Part shown: positions 34,538 to 43,678 of the stretch, piece after piece | Position numbering within the stretch: the stretch's first letter is position 1 | How the letters are laid out: each line of letters opens with the position of its first letter | Assembly: GCF_014297335.1 (NCBI RefSeq) | Contig: NZ_JACOQH010000010.1 | Coordinates: forward strand, 42,207 to 106,206 | Direction of reading: 5' to 3' | Length of the DNA stretch: 64,000 nucleotides | From: Roseburia_D yibonii | GTDB lineage: Bacteria; Bacillota; Clostridia; Lachnospirales; Lachnospiraceae | Made by a program: the position numbers and the translations under genes | The notes under the pieces: generated by a model | What the model was told of the DNA's origin: nothing | Databases searched by the model: none | The model's input: only the letters and a program-made list of their open reading frames with translations

Positions 34538-35593
34538 TCATGCACCTTCCCTTTCCTTTTTGTCCGCGCAGATCCCGGCAAGCGCACGAAGCAGCCTGTC
34601 ATTTTCGCCGCGCGTCTTCACCGCGATCCGGTAATATCCCGTTTTCAGTCCCCGGAAATTACTGCAGTCTCGGATCAGTATCCCCTGCTTTAACAGCTCC
34701 TCATACAGCGGAAGTTCACTGTACAGTAATAAAAAATTTGCCTCTCCCGGAAAAACTCTGATCCCAAGTTTTTCTAACTGTGTCACGAGATAACTCCGCT
34801 CCTCCTTTAAAAACGTAACCGTTTTTCTGCGGTAATCCTCTTCGCCCACCGCAGCAGCACCTGCCCGCTGCGCAAAGACCGAAAGGTTCCACTCCGGCAG
34901 CTGGTCTTTGATCCGCTCTTTTACCGCTTTATTTTCACAGACCAGATAGCCGAGCCGCACGCCAGGGATCGCAAAGATCTTGGTGAACGCCCGCACTACG
35001 ATGAGATTTTCAAATTCGCCCGTCCGCTTAAAAAAAGTCCGCACTTCCCATCCGTCCGTAAATTCAATAAAGCACTCATCCAAAACCACCGTGATCCCGT
35101 TGTCCCTGCAAAAAGCAATGATCTTTTCCAGAAGCTCCGGATTTACTCTGCTTCCGGTCGGATTATTCGGATTTGCCAGAAACAAAAGATCCACGCCGTC
35201 CGCCAGTTCTCTAAAAATCGCATCGTCCGGTGAAAAACCGTTTTCTTCGCTCATATGGTAATAGCGCACTTCCGCCCCAGATGCCGCAGCCGCCTTCTCA
35301 TATCCCAGAAATGACGGCACCGGGATCAGTATTTTCTCCGGTTTGAGTGCATGCATGAGCGCCACAAACAGTTCCGACGCACCGTTGCCGCACACGATAT
35401 GCTCTGTGGATACCCCCGTCATCCGGCCGATCGCCTGCAACAGCGCCTCCGCCTCCATGTCCGGGTAGTGCATACACTCCGATACCGCCTGCGTGAGTGC
35501 CTCCCGCACACGCTCCGGTATGCCAAGCGGATTGATGTTGACCGAGAAATCCAGTTTCACCGGATTGCGGTAAATGTCTCCTCCATGCTTCAT
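34538..35593 (-). CDS. cobD: Threonine-phosphate decarboxylase-like aminotransferase (CobD)
   Basis: A 351-residue PLP enzyme of aminotransferase class I/II with the CobD-type opening HGGDIYRNPVKLDFSVNINPLG, FLANPNNPTG, and the PLP lysine in FTKIFAIPGVRLGY. CobD makes (R)-1-amino-2-propanol phosphate, the linker of the nucleotide loop. Start 35593 has AAGGAG 7 bp upstream; the ATG at 35611 has a poorer site. Histidinol-phosphate aminotransferases are close relatives, but the operon favours CobD. Confidence 0.92.
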   Translation of the reverse strand: MKHGGDIYRNPVKLDFSVNINPLGIPERVREALTQAVSECMHYPDMEAEALLQAIGRMTGVSTEHIVCGNGASELFVALMHALKPEKILIPVPSFLGYEKAAAASGAEVRYYHMSEENGFSPDDAIFRELADGVDLLFLANPNNPTGSRVNPELLEKIIAFCRDNGITVVLDECFIEFTDGWEVRTFFKRTGEFENLIVVRAFTKIFAIPGVRLGYLVCENKAVKERIKDQLPEWNLSVFAQRAGAAAVGEEDYRRKTVTFLKEERSYLVTQLEKLGIRVFPGEANFLLLYSELPLYEELLKQGILIRDCSNFRGLKTGYYRIAVKTRGENDRLLRALAGICADKKEREGA

Positions 35594-35671
35594 GTTTTCG
35601 CTCCTTCCCATCCTGTCTTCCTAACCCAAATAAGCCGATGCAAACGACAGGCAATTACCTAATTCCCTGCC

Positions 35672-36649
35672 TTACCAACAGCCTGCAACAACAGCGTAGG
35701 CCACGATAAGCAGCATCAGTAAGAGCGCCTCGCAGAGAAATGCCGTCACATACAAAAGCCGGTTTGCCCGTCTTATATCCGAAATCTCCACCGGTCTTAC
35801 GTCATCCCCGATATAGGGCTTTTTCACGATCTTTCCGAAGTAGCTTGCGTCACCCGCCAGCCGCACGCCCAGCGCTCCTGCGCAGACCGCCTCCGTGTGC
35901 GCGGAATTCGGGCTTGCGTGTTTCCTCCGGTCACGCCGGTAAACAGACAAAGCGCGTGTTCCGTCAAAGTCTCTGCCCGCCAGATATGCCGCCGCGATCA
36001 TAAGATACGCGCTGATACGCGCCGGGAGATAATTTACCACATCATCGAGCTTTGCCGCAGTGCGCCCGAACAGCAGATAACGGTCATTCTTATAACCGAT
36101 CATGGAATCCATCGTGTTGACCGCCTTATATAAAAAGCCGAGAAACGGTCCGCCGACCGCTAACGCGATCATCGGCGCGATCACCCCGTCCGAGGTGTTT
36201 TCCGCTACGGTCTCAACTGCCGCCTTTGTGACTCCCGCTTCATCGAGACATGCGGTGTCCCGCCCGACGATCATGGAAACCGCCCGCCTTGCGTCTTCTA
36301 TTGTCCCGGTCTGTAAGGCATCATACACTTTCATGCTCTCGACCTTTAGCGAGCGAATCGCAAGAATCTGATAGGTCATAATACTTTCGACCACACAGCC
36401 CGCCACCGGCTGTATCCTGTATACAAAATACAGAATGCCACCGGACACCACGCCGGTGATGAGAAGTACAAGCACGACCAGGACGCTGCCCCGCGCGCGC
36501 AGATTTTTCGTTTCATCGTATAACTTTTTTTCCAAAAATGAAATGAGCCGCCCGATCAGCCGGATCGGATGCGGCAGCCAGTGCGGATCCCCAAACAGAA
36601 GATCCAGCACAAAACCCGCCAGAAACGCGATTCCATGATACACTATCAT
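35672..36649 (-). CDS. cbiB: Adenosylcobinamide-phosphate synthase CbiB
   Basis: The 325-residue membrane protein has the CbiB blocks DLLFGDPHWLPHPIRLIG, ENTSDGVIAPM and the C-terminal SPNSAHTEAVCAGALGVRL. It attaches aminopropanol (or its phosphate) to adenosylcobyric acid. It overlaps cobC by 4 bp and is followed by cobD, the enzyme that supplies its substrate. Confidence 0.96.
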   Translation of the reverse strand: MIVYHGIAFLAGFVLDLLFGDPHWLPHPIRLIGRLISFLEKKLYDETKNLRARGSVLVVLVLLITGVVSGGILYFVYRIQPVAGCVVESIMTYQILAIRSLKVESMKVYDALQTGTIEDARRAVSMIVGRDTACLDEAGVTKAAVETVAENTSDGVIAPMIALAVGGPFLGFLYKAVNTMDSMIGYKNDRYLLFGRTAAKLDDVVNYLPARISAYLMIAAAYLAGRDFDGTRALSVYRRDRRKHASPNSAHTEAVCAGALGVRLAGDASYFGKIVKKPYIGDDVRPVEISDIRRANRLLYVTAFLCEALLLMLLIVAYAVVAGCW

Positions 36650-37287
36650 AATTTTCTTATCTCCATACCGTTTTTTCGGAGAAATTTAAGATCATCCACC
36701 GGCTCTGCCGGAAGATGAAACCGGCACACATAGCCTTCCCCGTTTTTTACCTGAAAATCAAAATAGGCGCCCTCTGAAAACGAACTGCAAAGCGCCATGA
36801 TCGTGCCGCCGTGTACGACTGCTGCCACCCGGATCTCCGTGGCACTTTCCATGGTATTTTCCGCACGCAGGTACGAGAGCGCCCTCGCAAATCCAAGGCT
36901 TGTCCGCCGAAGGAACGCTTCCCTGCTCTCCCCGCCCGGAAATGGCAGCGTCCCGCCGCTGTCGATCCACGCCTGATAGTCTGGATCTCCGTTTAGTTCC
37001 CTGTAATTCTTTCCCTCGAATCTGCCAAAATCCATCTCTGTCCACTCCGGGATCTGCACCTGTGCCCTGCCCGGGAAAAGGATCTCCGCCGTCTGCCTGC
37101 ACCGGAGCATCGGACTGACCAAAAGAAGTTCTGCCGGAATTTCTTTCTTTTTTAAAAGAAGTTCTGCCCGCCCTTCTTCCGAGAGCGCCTCATCCGTCTT
37201 TCCCAGATACCGGTGTTCTCTGTTTGCCGGTGTTGCTCCATGCCGGAGCAGAGAAAGCGTTACTTTAATCTCTGTCCGATTCCGCAT
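36646..37287 (-). CDS. cobC: Alpha-ribazole phosphatase-like histidine phosphatase (CobC)
   Basis: A 213-residue histidine phosphatase with LLRHGATPAN (catalytic His), the second Arg in SPMLRCRQTAEIL, and VHGGTIMAL. Such enzymes remove phosphate from alpha-ribazole phosphate or adenosylcobalamin phosphate. It overlaps both neighbours (28 bp with the short cobU paralogue, 4 bp with cbiB). Confidence 0.88.
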   Translation of the reverse strand: MRNRTEIKVTLSLLRHGATPANREHRYLGKTDEALSEEGRAELLLKKKEIPAELLLVSPMLRCRQTAEILFPGRAQVQIPEWTEMDFGRFEGKNYRELNGDPDYQAWIDSGGTLPFPGGESREAFLRRTSLGFARALSYLRAENTMESATEIRVAAVVHGGTIMALCSSFSEGAYFDFQVKNGEGYVCRFHLPAEPVDDLKFLRKNGMEIRKL

Positions 37288-37661
37288 ATGACACGCTCCA
37301 CCCTTTCTGATTCTGCCGCAATGGAGATTAAGATCCTGCCAAGCCTGTCGCGGTATTCCCGCTCAGCCCGCTTCATCGGCACAATGCCGTTTCCGACTTC
37401 ATCCGCAACAATCACGCAGTCCGGGTGTGCCTTAAGCCATGCCGCCGCGACCGCCTCCGCGTCTTTTCCAGCCAGAAGGAGCCGCCGGATCCACAGATGA
37501 AAATGCAAAAACAGCACGCGCTCCGGCTGCGCGGTCAGATCCGCGTCTTCAAATCCAAGCCCTGTCGTTTCACCGTCAATGACCACCAGAGATTCCCCTT
37601 TATATTTCCTTTTTACATAGTCTGTCTTTCCCTGCGCGTAACCGCCCACATAAAGCTCCAT
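37260..37661 (-). CDS. Short CobU-like P-loop protein
   Basis: A 133-residue P-loop protein with GGYAQGKTDYVKR at the start and VIADEVGNGIVPM later, both like CobU. It lacks the segment of CobU containing the guanylylated histidine (present as KMKHKAAR in the full-length paralogue encoded at 38412-38966). Kinase activity is possible; guanylyltransfer looks unlikely. It starts 1 bp after the cobS stop. Probably an auxiliary or specialised cobinamide kinase. Confidence 0.75.
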   Translation of the reverse strand: MELYVGGYAQGKTDYVKRKYKGESLVVIDGETTGLGFEDADLTAQPERVLFLHFHLWIRRLLLAGKDAEAVAAAWLKAHPDCVIVADEVGNGIVPMKRAEREYRDRLGRILISIAAESERVERVICGIGQRLK

Positions 37662-37662
37662 C

Positions 37663-38424
37663 CTAACATCTCCCTCCAACTGCTGCCGCGACCGCGACTG
37701 CCGCCTCACAGATCATCACAAAATAACCCGCGGTATCTCCGGTGATCCCGCCAAGTTCATGATAACTCCGGTAACGATAATAAAGGAAACTTCCTGCCGC
37801 CGCGATCAGCACAAGCACTCCTGTCTTTCCACACCAGAAAATGAGAAGCACCGCACAGAGTATCAGCTGCAGATAGAGCGAAACCCGCACCGCCCGCTTT
37901 GCCGCGCTGTCCGCAAAGGTATAAAGAAGCCCGTTATTTTTTGCGGATCGAAACGTGACCACACCGATCCCGCTAAGACAGCGGGAGATCACATAACCAA
38001 AGCCAAGCGCAAGCAGGGCACGTCCATCCTTTATCTCCGAAAATGCCGCAAGGTAGATCAGATAATAAAGCACCAGCATGAGCACCGAAAACGCTCCGAT
38101 ATGGGAATCCTTTAAGATCTCTAATTTTTCTTCCCGCTCTTTATAGGAATGAAACGCATCCATCGTGTCCATAAATCCATCCGCGTGAAACCCTCCGGTG
38201 ACGAGCAGCGGAAGCGCCGTTCCGATACAGGTAAACGCAAGATTTCCAATGGAAAGCCACTTACAGATGTAACTCCAGAGTAGCAAAAGCGCTCCGGTCA
38301 CCACCCCGATCCATGGAAAAAAACAGAGGACATACTTCATATCGTCCTCCTCCCATGCAAACTGCGGCACCGGAATCTTGGAGTACAGCGAAAATGAAAT
38401 ACAGAGTGATTTTAAAATCCGCAT
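37663..38424 (-). CDS. cobS: Adenosylcobinamide-GDP ribazoletransferase (cobalamin synthase)
   Basis: The 253-residue polytopic membrane protein has the CobS signature GGFHADGFMDTMDAFHSY with the Mg-binding aspartates, and ILKDSHIGAFSV. It joins alpha-ribazole (phosphate) to adenosylcobinamide-GDP at the membrane. It overlaps cobU by 13 bp. Confidence 0.95.
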   Translation of the reverse strand: MRILKSLCISFSLYSKIPVPQFAWEEDDMKYVLCFFPWIGVVTGALLLLWSYICKWLSIGNLAFTCIGTALPLLVTGGFHADGFMDTMDAFHSYKEREEKLEILKDSHIGAFSVLMLVLYYLIYLAAFSEIKDGRALLALGFGYVISRCLSGIGVVTFRSAKNNGLLYTFADSAAKRAVRVSLYLQLILCAVLLIFWCGKTGVLVLIAAAGSFLYYRYRSYHELGGITGDTAGYFVMICEAAVAVAAAVGGRC

Positions 38425-38966
38425 GGCTCTTTTCTCCCTTCCTTTAAACTGACCGGAAGCCCGACCACGACCTCGGCCGCCTCATCCGCTTCCCTGAGCA
38501 GACACTGATTGATCTCGCCGAGCGTTCTTATATATGCAAGCGTATCCGCATCATAGGGCACGCCATCCTCAAACACGTTATTGGTCACGATGACAAGCCG
38601 GGATGCCGCCTCCCGCAGCGCGCGCATTTCCGACAGGATCTTTTCTTTCACCTGTCCGCCGGGCACTATGCCATCCGCGCGAAACATCTCGTTTGCCACA
38701 AGGTTGGACATACATTCCAGCAATACCGCGCTGCCGGGCCTGATCTGCTCCACCGCCTTTTTGATATCACGCGGCTGCTCGATCGTTAAAAATCCCTTTC
38801 CCTGCCTTGCCGCTTTGTGCTTCATTTTTCTCTTTTCGCCTTCCTCGTCAAAAATCTGCATGGTCGCAAGGTAATACTTTTCGGTAACGCCTGTAAAGCG
38901 CTCCATAAGCTGCTCCGCATACGCAGACTTTCCACTGCCGCTTCCGCCGATGATCAGATAAACCAT
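38412..38966 (-). CDS. cobU: Adenosylcobinamide kinase/guanylyltransferase CobU
   Basis: A 184-residue P-loop enzyme with IIGGSGSGKSAYAEQL, the histidine-containing KRKMKHKAAR segment (GMP acceptor), VLLECMSNLVANEMF and IVTNNVFEDGVPYD. It phosphorylates adenosylcobinamide and transfers GMP to it. Neighbouring genes supply the next (cobS) and parallel (cobT) steps. Confidence 0.95.
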   Translation of the reverse strand: MVYLIIGGSGSGKSAYAEQLMERFTGVTEKYYLATMQIFDEEGEKRKMKHKAARQGKGFLTIEQPRDIKKAVEQIRPGSAVLLECMSNLVANEMFRADGIVPGGQVKEKILSEMRALREAASRLVIVTNNVFEDGVPYDADTLAYIRTLGEINQCLLREADEAAEVVVGLPVSLKEGRKEPCGF

Positions 38967-38977
38967 AGTTTCCTCAC

Positions 38978-40036
38978 TTAAAAACGGACATACTGTTCGA
39001 CTGAAATGTCCGAAAATGTTGTTCTGGTTTCGTACAATGTCATTGCCATATCAAGTAACGCAAACATCATGACTGCGCCGGTTCCTTCCCCGAGCGCCAG
39101 CGACGCGTCGATGACCGGGACAAGCGCAAGCTCCTCAAGCATCCGTGCCGCCGCCGGTTCTTTGCTCTTATGCGACGGGATCATATAAGCGCGGGTTCCC
39201 GGAACCAACCGCTCCGCCACAAGTGCTGCCACCGTGCTGATAACGCCGTCCAGAACCACCGGGATCTGATAAAGCGCGCCGCCGATAAACACGCCGGCAA
39301 GCCCCGCAATGTCCAGTCCGCCCACCGTGGACAGAATGCGAAAGGTCTCATCTTTTCCAAAGTCATATTTTTGTAACGCTTCCGCTATGACCTGTCGTTT
39401 CCTTAAAAGCCCCGCATCACTTAACCCCGCGCCTCTGCCGGTGATCTCCTCCACTGCACAGCCGGAGAGCGCCGCCGCCACCGCACTGCTTGTCGTGGTA
39501 TTTCCGATCCCCATTTCTCCGGTTGCGAGCAGGGAATATCCCTCCGCTTTGAAGCGACGCACAAGCTCCATTCCGACCTCGATCGCCGCTAACGTCTCCG
39601 CCTCTGTCATCGCCGGTTCCATTAAGAAATCCCTTGTTCCGGATCTTATCTTTTGATCCAGCACGCCATCGATCTTTTCCGTACTATTGATCCCGATATC
39701 CACCGGAAACACGTCCGCCCCGATGCTTTTTGCCATCTTTCCGACCGAGGATGCCTGCTTTCCCATGGATGCCGCGACTGCCGCCGTGACTTCCTGCCCC
39801 GACTGGCTCACGCCCTCTGCCACAATGCCGTTATCCGCGCACATGACGATCACCGCCTTTTTTGTGAGGTCAAAATCCGCTGTGCCAAGTGCCGCGCCGA
39901 GCTTTGCGGTCAGTGCTTCAAATGCTCCAAGCCCGTCGAGCGGCTTCGCGACCGCGTCCCAGTTTGCCTGTACCTGTTTTTTTATCTCCTCCGATGGACA
40001 TCTGATCTCCAACTGCTGAAGTTCTTCCTTTGTCAT
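38978..40036 (-). CDS. cobT: Nicotinate-nucleotide:dimethylbenzimidazole phosphoribosyltransferase CobT
   Basis: The 352-residue enzyme shows VMCADNGIVAEGVSQS, TGEMGIGNTTTSSAV with the catalytic glutamate context nearby, and LGEGTGAVMM near the C-terminus. It activates the lower-ligand base as its alpha-ribotide. No DMB biosynthesis gene (bza or bluB) is in the window, so the base must come from elsewhere. It overlaps cobQ by 4 bp. Confidence 0.96.
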   Translation of the reverse strand: MTKEELQQLEIRCPSEEIKKQVQANWDAVAKPLDGLGAFEALTAKLGAALGTADFDLTKKAVIVMCADNGIVAEGVSQSGQEVTAAVAASMGKQASSVGKMAKSIGADVFPVDIGINSTEKIDGVLDQKIRSGTRDFLMEPAMTEAETLAAIEVGMELVRRFKAEGYSLLATGEMGIGNTTTSSAVAAALSGCAVEEITGRGAGLSDAGLLRKRQVIAEALQKYDFGKDETFRILSTVGGLDIAGLAGVFIGGALYQIPVVLDGVISTVAALVAERLVPGTRAYMIPSHKSKEPAAARMLEELALVPVIDASLALGEGTGAVMMFALLDMAMTLYETRTTFSDISVEQYVRF

Positions 40037-41520
40037 GGTGTCTCCGTTATCCTCGCTTCCCGCAAAATCGAATAAATATGATCCATATCCAGATATTCCC
40101 GCAGAGTATCTGCCAGTTTATTATACTGCGTTTCCTTAAAGGCTGCATAGTCCATCATTTCACCGGTGTCGCACGAAATCCCTTTCTGCTCTGCCAGCGC
40201 CGCGATGACTTCTCCCGCAATTCCGTTTTCGTCAAAGATCCCGTGCAGATAGGAACCGTACACATTCCCTTTGGAAAGTACGACCGGAAGCTTATTCTCC
40301 GAAGCTTCCCCGCATCCTTTCGTGTCTCCCATATGGATCTCATAGCCCCATGCCTTTTTCCCGGAAAGCCCGGAAAGCACGCCTGAGATCTCTGGCAGTA
40401 CCACTTCTTCCTGCGTGCGTGTCTTTTCCTTTTTTAATACCGTCCGGGTCGGCAAAAGCTCCATGCCGCGCATTTTTCCGCCTTCTTCCACGCCGTAGGG
40501 ATCTTCGATACACTCCCCTAACATCTGGTAGCCGCCGCAAATTCCAAAGATCACGGTCGTCGCCGCCTTCTTTTTGATTGCCGCTTCCAGTCCGTTTTCG
40601 CGCATCCACTTTAAATCCCCCATCGTGTTTTTACTGCCCGGAAGCAGGATCAGATCCGGATCTGACAGCTCTGCCGTGCCGGTCACATACCGCACCGATA
40701 CATCCGGGTTCTGCTCAAACACATCAAAATCCGTAAAATTTGAAATGCGTGGAAAATGAATGACCGCAAGATCGATCGCTCCTTTTCTTTTTTTCGCGAA
40801 ACGGTCGGTCAGACTGTCTTCATCTTCCAGTGACAGGTGCATATATGGCACCACGCCCGCCACCGGCACATGACCTTTTTCCTCAAGCATCCGGATCCCC
40901 GGATCCAAAATACTCTTATCGCCCCGGAATTTATTGATGATAAGCCCGCATACCCGGTCTCTTTCCCTCTCCTCCAGCAAGAGGAGCGTGCCGAGCAGCT
41001 GCGCGAATACGCCGCCCCGGTCGATATCTCCCGCCAGAAGCACCGGCGCATCGACCAGTTCCGCCATTCCCATGTTTACGATATCATTTTCTTTCAGATT
41101 GATCTCCGCAGGACTTCCCGCCCCCTCGATCACGATGATATCCGCCTGTTCGGACAGCTTTAAAAACGCCTTTTTAATCTCGGGAACCAGCTTTTTTTTG
41201 TAGGCAAAATATTCTTTTGCCGGCATATTTCCAAGCACCTCGCCGTTTACGATCACCTGTGAGCCGACATCCGTCGTCGGCTTTAAAAGAATCGGATTCA
41301 TACACACGGACGGCTCGATTCCTGCCGCTTCCGCCTGCATGACCTGTGCGCGTCCCATCTCAAGTCCTTCCTTTGTGATAAAGGAGTTGAGTGCCATGTT
41401 CTGCGACTTAAACGGCGCGGTGCGATAGCCATCCTGCGCAAAGATCCGGCAGAGTCCGGCGCAGAGCAGACTTTTTCCAACCCCGGACATCGTTCCCTGT
41501 ATCATGATCACTTTTGCCAT
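40033..41520 (-). CDS. cobQ: Cobyric acid synthase (CbiP/CobQ)
   Basis: A 495-residue glutamine-dependent amidotransferase. The N-terminal synthetase domain starts IQGTMSGVGKSLLCAGLCRIF and includes VIEGAGSPAEINL. The C-terminal class-I amidotransferase-like domain has FGICGGYQMLG with the nucleophilic cysteine and SYLHGIFDENG with the histidine. It amidates four side chains of the corrin ring. It overlaps the ATPase gene upstream by 13 bp. Confidence 0.96.
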   Translation of the reverse strand: MAKVIMIQGTMSGVGKSLLCAGLCRIFAQDGYRTAPFKSQNMALNSFITKEGLEMGRAQVMQAEAAGIEPSVCMNPILLKPTTDVGSQVIVNGEVLGNMPAKEYFAYKKKLVPEIKKAFLKLSEQADIIVIEGAGSPAEINLKENDIVNMGMAELVDAPVLLAGDIDRGGVFAQLLGTLLLLEERERDRVCGLIINKFRGDKSILDPGIRMLEEKGHVPVAGVVPYMHLSLEDEDSLTDRFAKKRKGAIDLAVIHFPRISNFTDFDVFEQNPDVSVRYVTGTAELSDPDLILLPGSKNTMGDLKWMRENGLEAAIKKKAATTVIFGICGGYQMLGECIEDPYGVEEGGKMRGMELLPTRTVLKKEKTRTQEEVVLPEISGVLSGLSGKKAWGYEIHMGDTKGCGEASENKLPVVLSKGNVYGSYLHGIFDENGIAGEVIAALAEQKGISCDTGEMMDYAAFKETQYNKLADTLREYLDMDHIYSILREARITETP

Positions 41521-42626
41521 GGCAATTCTCCCTCCACTGATTTTCCAAGACTTTTTGCATACAAGAAGAGCTCCCGGTCTGCCTGATTGAACGCGCCAAA
41601 ATCAGGAAACAGACATAGCACCCGCCCGCACTGATCGATCTCACGCTTTGCTGCCGCAAGCGTCTCTGCGGTGACTGTTTCAAACGCTTCCTCCGCGATC
41701 ACCTTTGCCGCCAGTGCGCACGCCACCGGGTAATCGATGTCATTTTTCCACAGGATTCCCGTGGAAAACGGTATTTTTCCCCGCTGAAGCCTGCGATAGA
41801 CAGGCGCGCCGTTTCCGCCGCCCGCGATCACAAAAACTTCCGGCTTTCCGGTCACACGGGGAAGCTCCGCTCTGCCGGACGCTTCATCAAATGTGCCTTC
41901 CGTAATATCATAAAGCTCACTCATATACCCCGGCGTGAATACCTCCTCCGGCGTTCCAAACCGCCCGGCATATGCGCCTTTGACACACAGCACACGGTCG
42001 GAGACCCGCTCGGCGAGATCCAGCTCATGCAGTGACATGATGACTGTCCGCTTCTTCGTCTTTGCCATCTCCTGCAAGATCGATAAAAATTCCAGTTTAT
42101 AACGGATATCGAGATAAGACGTCGGTTCGTCGAGTACTAAAATCTCCGGCTCCTGCGCGATCGCACGCGCCAGCATCACACGCTGTCTCTCTCCGTCGCT
42201 AACCGAATGAAAATCCTTTTTTGCAAGCGCCGTGGTTCTTGTAAGCTCCATCGCCTCCCGCACAACGGCATGATCTTTCTCGGAAAGCACACCAAGACGC
42301 CCGGTATAAGGGTAACGTCCGGTCTCTACGACATCCTCACAGGTCATAAGCTCGGTGCGCACCTGCTCGGTCAGAACAACAGACATCTTCTTTGCCAGTT
42401 CTGCCGCCTCCATCCGCTCAATGCTCTCTCCGTCCAAAAGCACGGTTCCGGCGATCAAAGAAAGCTGCCCGATGATACTTTTTAATATGGTAGATTTCCC
42501 CGCGCCGTTTGGCCCGATCAGTGTTAAGATCTCACCTTTTTTTACATTCAGTGTGATATCTTTTATCAGTGGCTTTCCTTCGTATCCAACCGTCATCTGA
42601 CTGGCAGAAAAATAGTAAGTTTCCAT
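41508..42626 (-). CDS. Corrinoid/siderophore-type ABC ATPase with C-terminal fused domain
   Basis: The first 240 residues are a FecE/BtuD-type ATPase: Walker A GPNGAGKST, signature VSDGERQRVML, Walker B ILVLDEPTSYLD, and SLHELDLAE. A separate domain of about 115 residues follows. It begins PEVFVIAGGGNGAPVYRRLQ, a glycine-rich Rossmann-like start, and contains STGILWKNDIDYPVACALA. I cannot name that domain; I believe it recurs in Firmicute ATPases. It starts 5 bp after the permease stop and powers the importer encoded just upstream. Confidence 0.9.
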   Translation of the reverse strand: METYYFSASQMTVGYEGKPLIKDITLNVKKGEILTLIGPNGAGKSTILKSIIGQLSLIAGTVLLDGESIERMEAAELAKKMSVVLTEQVRTELMTCEDVVETGRYPYTGRLGVLSEKDHAVVREAMELTRTTALAKKDFHSVSDGERQRVMLARAIAQEPEILVLDEPTSYLDIRYKLEFLSILQEMAKTKKRTVIMSLHELDLAERVSDRVLCVKGAYAGRFGTPEEVFTPGYMSELYDITEGTFDEASGRAELPRVTGKPEVFVIAGGGNGAPVYRRLQRGKIPFSTGILWKNDIDYPVACALAAKVIAEEAFETVTAETLAAAKREIDQCGRVLCLFPDFGAFNQADRELFLYAKSLGKSVEGELPWQK

Positions 42627-42631
42627 GCTGT

Positions 42632-43678
42632 TTATCTTACCTCCCTTTTCTGGCGTATCATCACAAAGATCACGACCGGCGCGCCAAATACCGCTGTCAC
42701 GGTGCTGATGGAAAGCTCAGTCGGCGCAAACAGCGTACGCGCGATCAGGTCACAGAACAGACAGCAGATGCCGCCACCCAAAAAGCACGCCGGGATCATA
42801 AGGATCGGTTTTGCCGTCCGAAACAGATTTTTAATGAGCTGCGGAACCGCGATCCCGACAAAGGACACCGGACCTGCAAACGCGGTCACACACGCGGACA
42901 AAATACTGGAGAGCAGTACCAGAAGCACGCGGAACAGCCGGATGTTGACTCCCATATTTTTCGCATAGGATTCCCCGAGCTGATAAGCGCCCATCGGCTT
43001 GGACAAAAAAAACGTCACTGCGCCTGTCAGAAGAACGACCACCGACATGACCCGGATATTTCCCCAGGAAATACCGGAAAAACTGCCCATTGACCAGTTG
43101 TGGAGATTTACAATATCGGAATCATCCGCGAATGTCACGACAAAATCCGTGACAGCCGAGCAGATATAGCCGATCATGACACCACTCACCACAAGCATTG
43201 ACATCTGCCGCAGTTTTTTTGAGATCAGAAGTACAAATCCCATGGAGATCATCGCTCCCGCGAACGCCGCAAGGATCAGCGCAAACGAACTGATCTTTAA
43301 CGCATTTCCGAGGAAAAATACCATGACGAGCGCGACTACGAGCTTCGCGCCGGAAGAAATGCCGAGCACGAACGGCCCCGCAAGCGGGTTGTGAAAAAAC
43401 GTCTGAAGCAGATACCCGGAGAGCGCAAGCGCGCCGCCCAAAATGACCGCCGCAAGTGCCCGCGGAAACCGGATCTGCAAAATGATGTTTTTCACCGTCT
43501 CACCTGCTTCTTTCCCGCCAAGGATGGAAGCCACCTCGGACAGCGGGATATTCACACTACCGATACAGATATTACATGCCACAAGAATGAGAAGCAGCAA
43601 AATAAGATCTGCGTACAAAACCGCATATGCCTTTTTTTTACTGCAGCCGGAATAAAAACGTATAGGTTTCATCGGCAT
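42632..43678 (-). CDS. FecCD/BtuC-type ABC permease
   Basis: The 348-residue permease has about ten helices and the FecCD motifs RFPRALAAVILGGALALSG and AGPVSFVGIAVPQLIKNLF, the latter being the ATPase-coupling region. The family imports cobalamin, haem and iron-siderophores. It overlaps the binding-protein gene by 41 bp and has AAGGAGAGGAG before its start. Confidence 0.93.
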   Translation of the reverse strand: MPMKPIRFYSGCSKKKAYAVLYADLILLLLILVACNICIGSVNIPLSEVASILGGKEAGETVKNIILQIRFPRALAAVILGGALALSGYLLQTFFHNPLAGPFVLGISSGAKLVVALVMVFFLGNALKISSFALILAAFAGAMISMGFVLLISKKLRQMSMLVVSGVMIGYICSAVTDFVVTFADDSDIVNLHNWSMGSFSGISWGNIRVMSVVVLLTGAVTFFLSKPMGAYQLGESYAKNMGVNIRLFRVLLVLLSSILSACVTAFAGPVSFVGIAVPQLIKNLFRTAKPILMIPACFLGGGICCLFCDLIARTLFAPTELSISTVTAVFGAPVVIFVMIRQKREVR

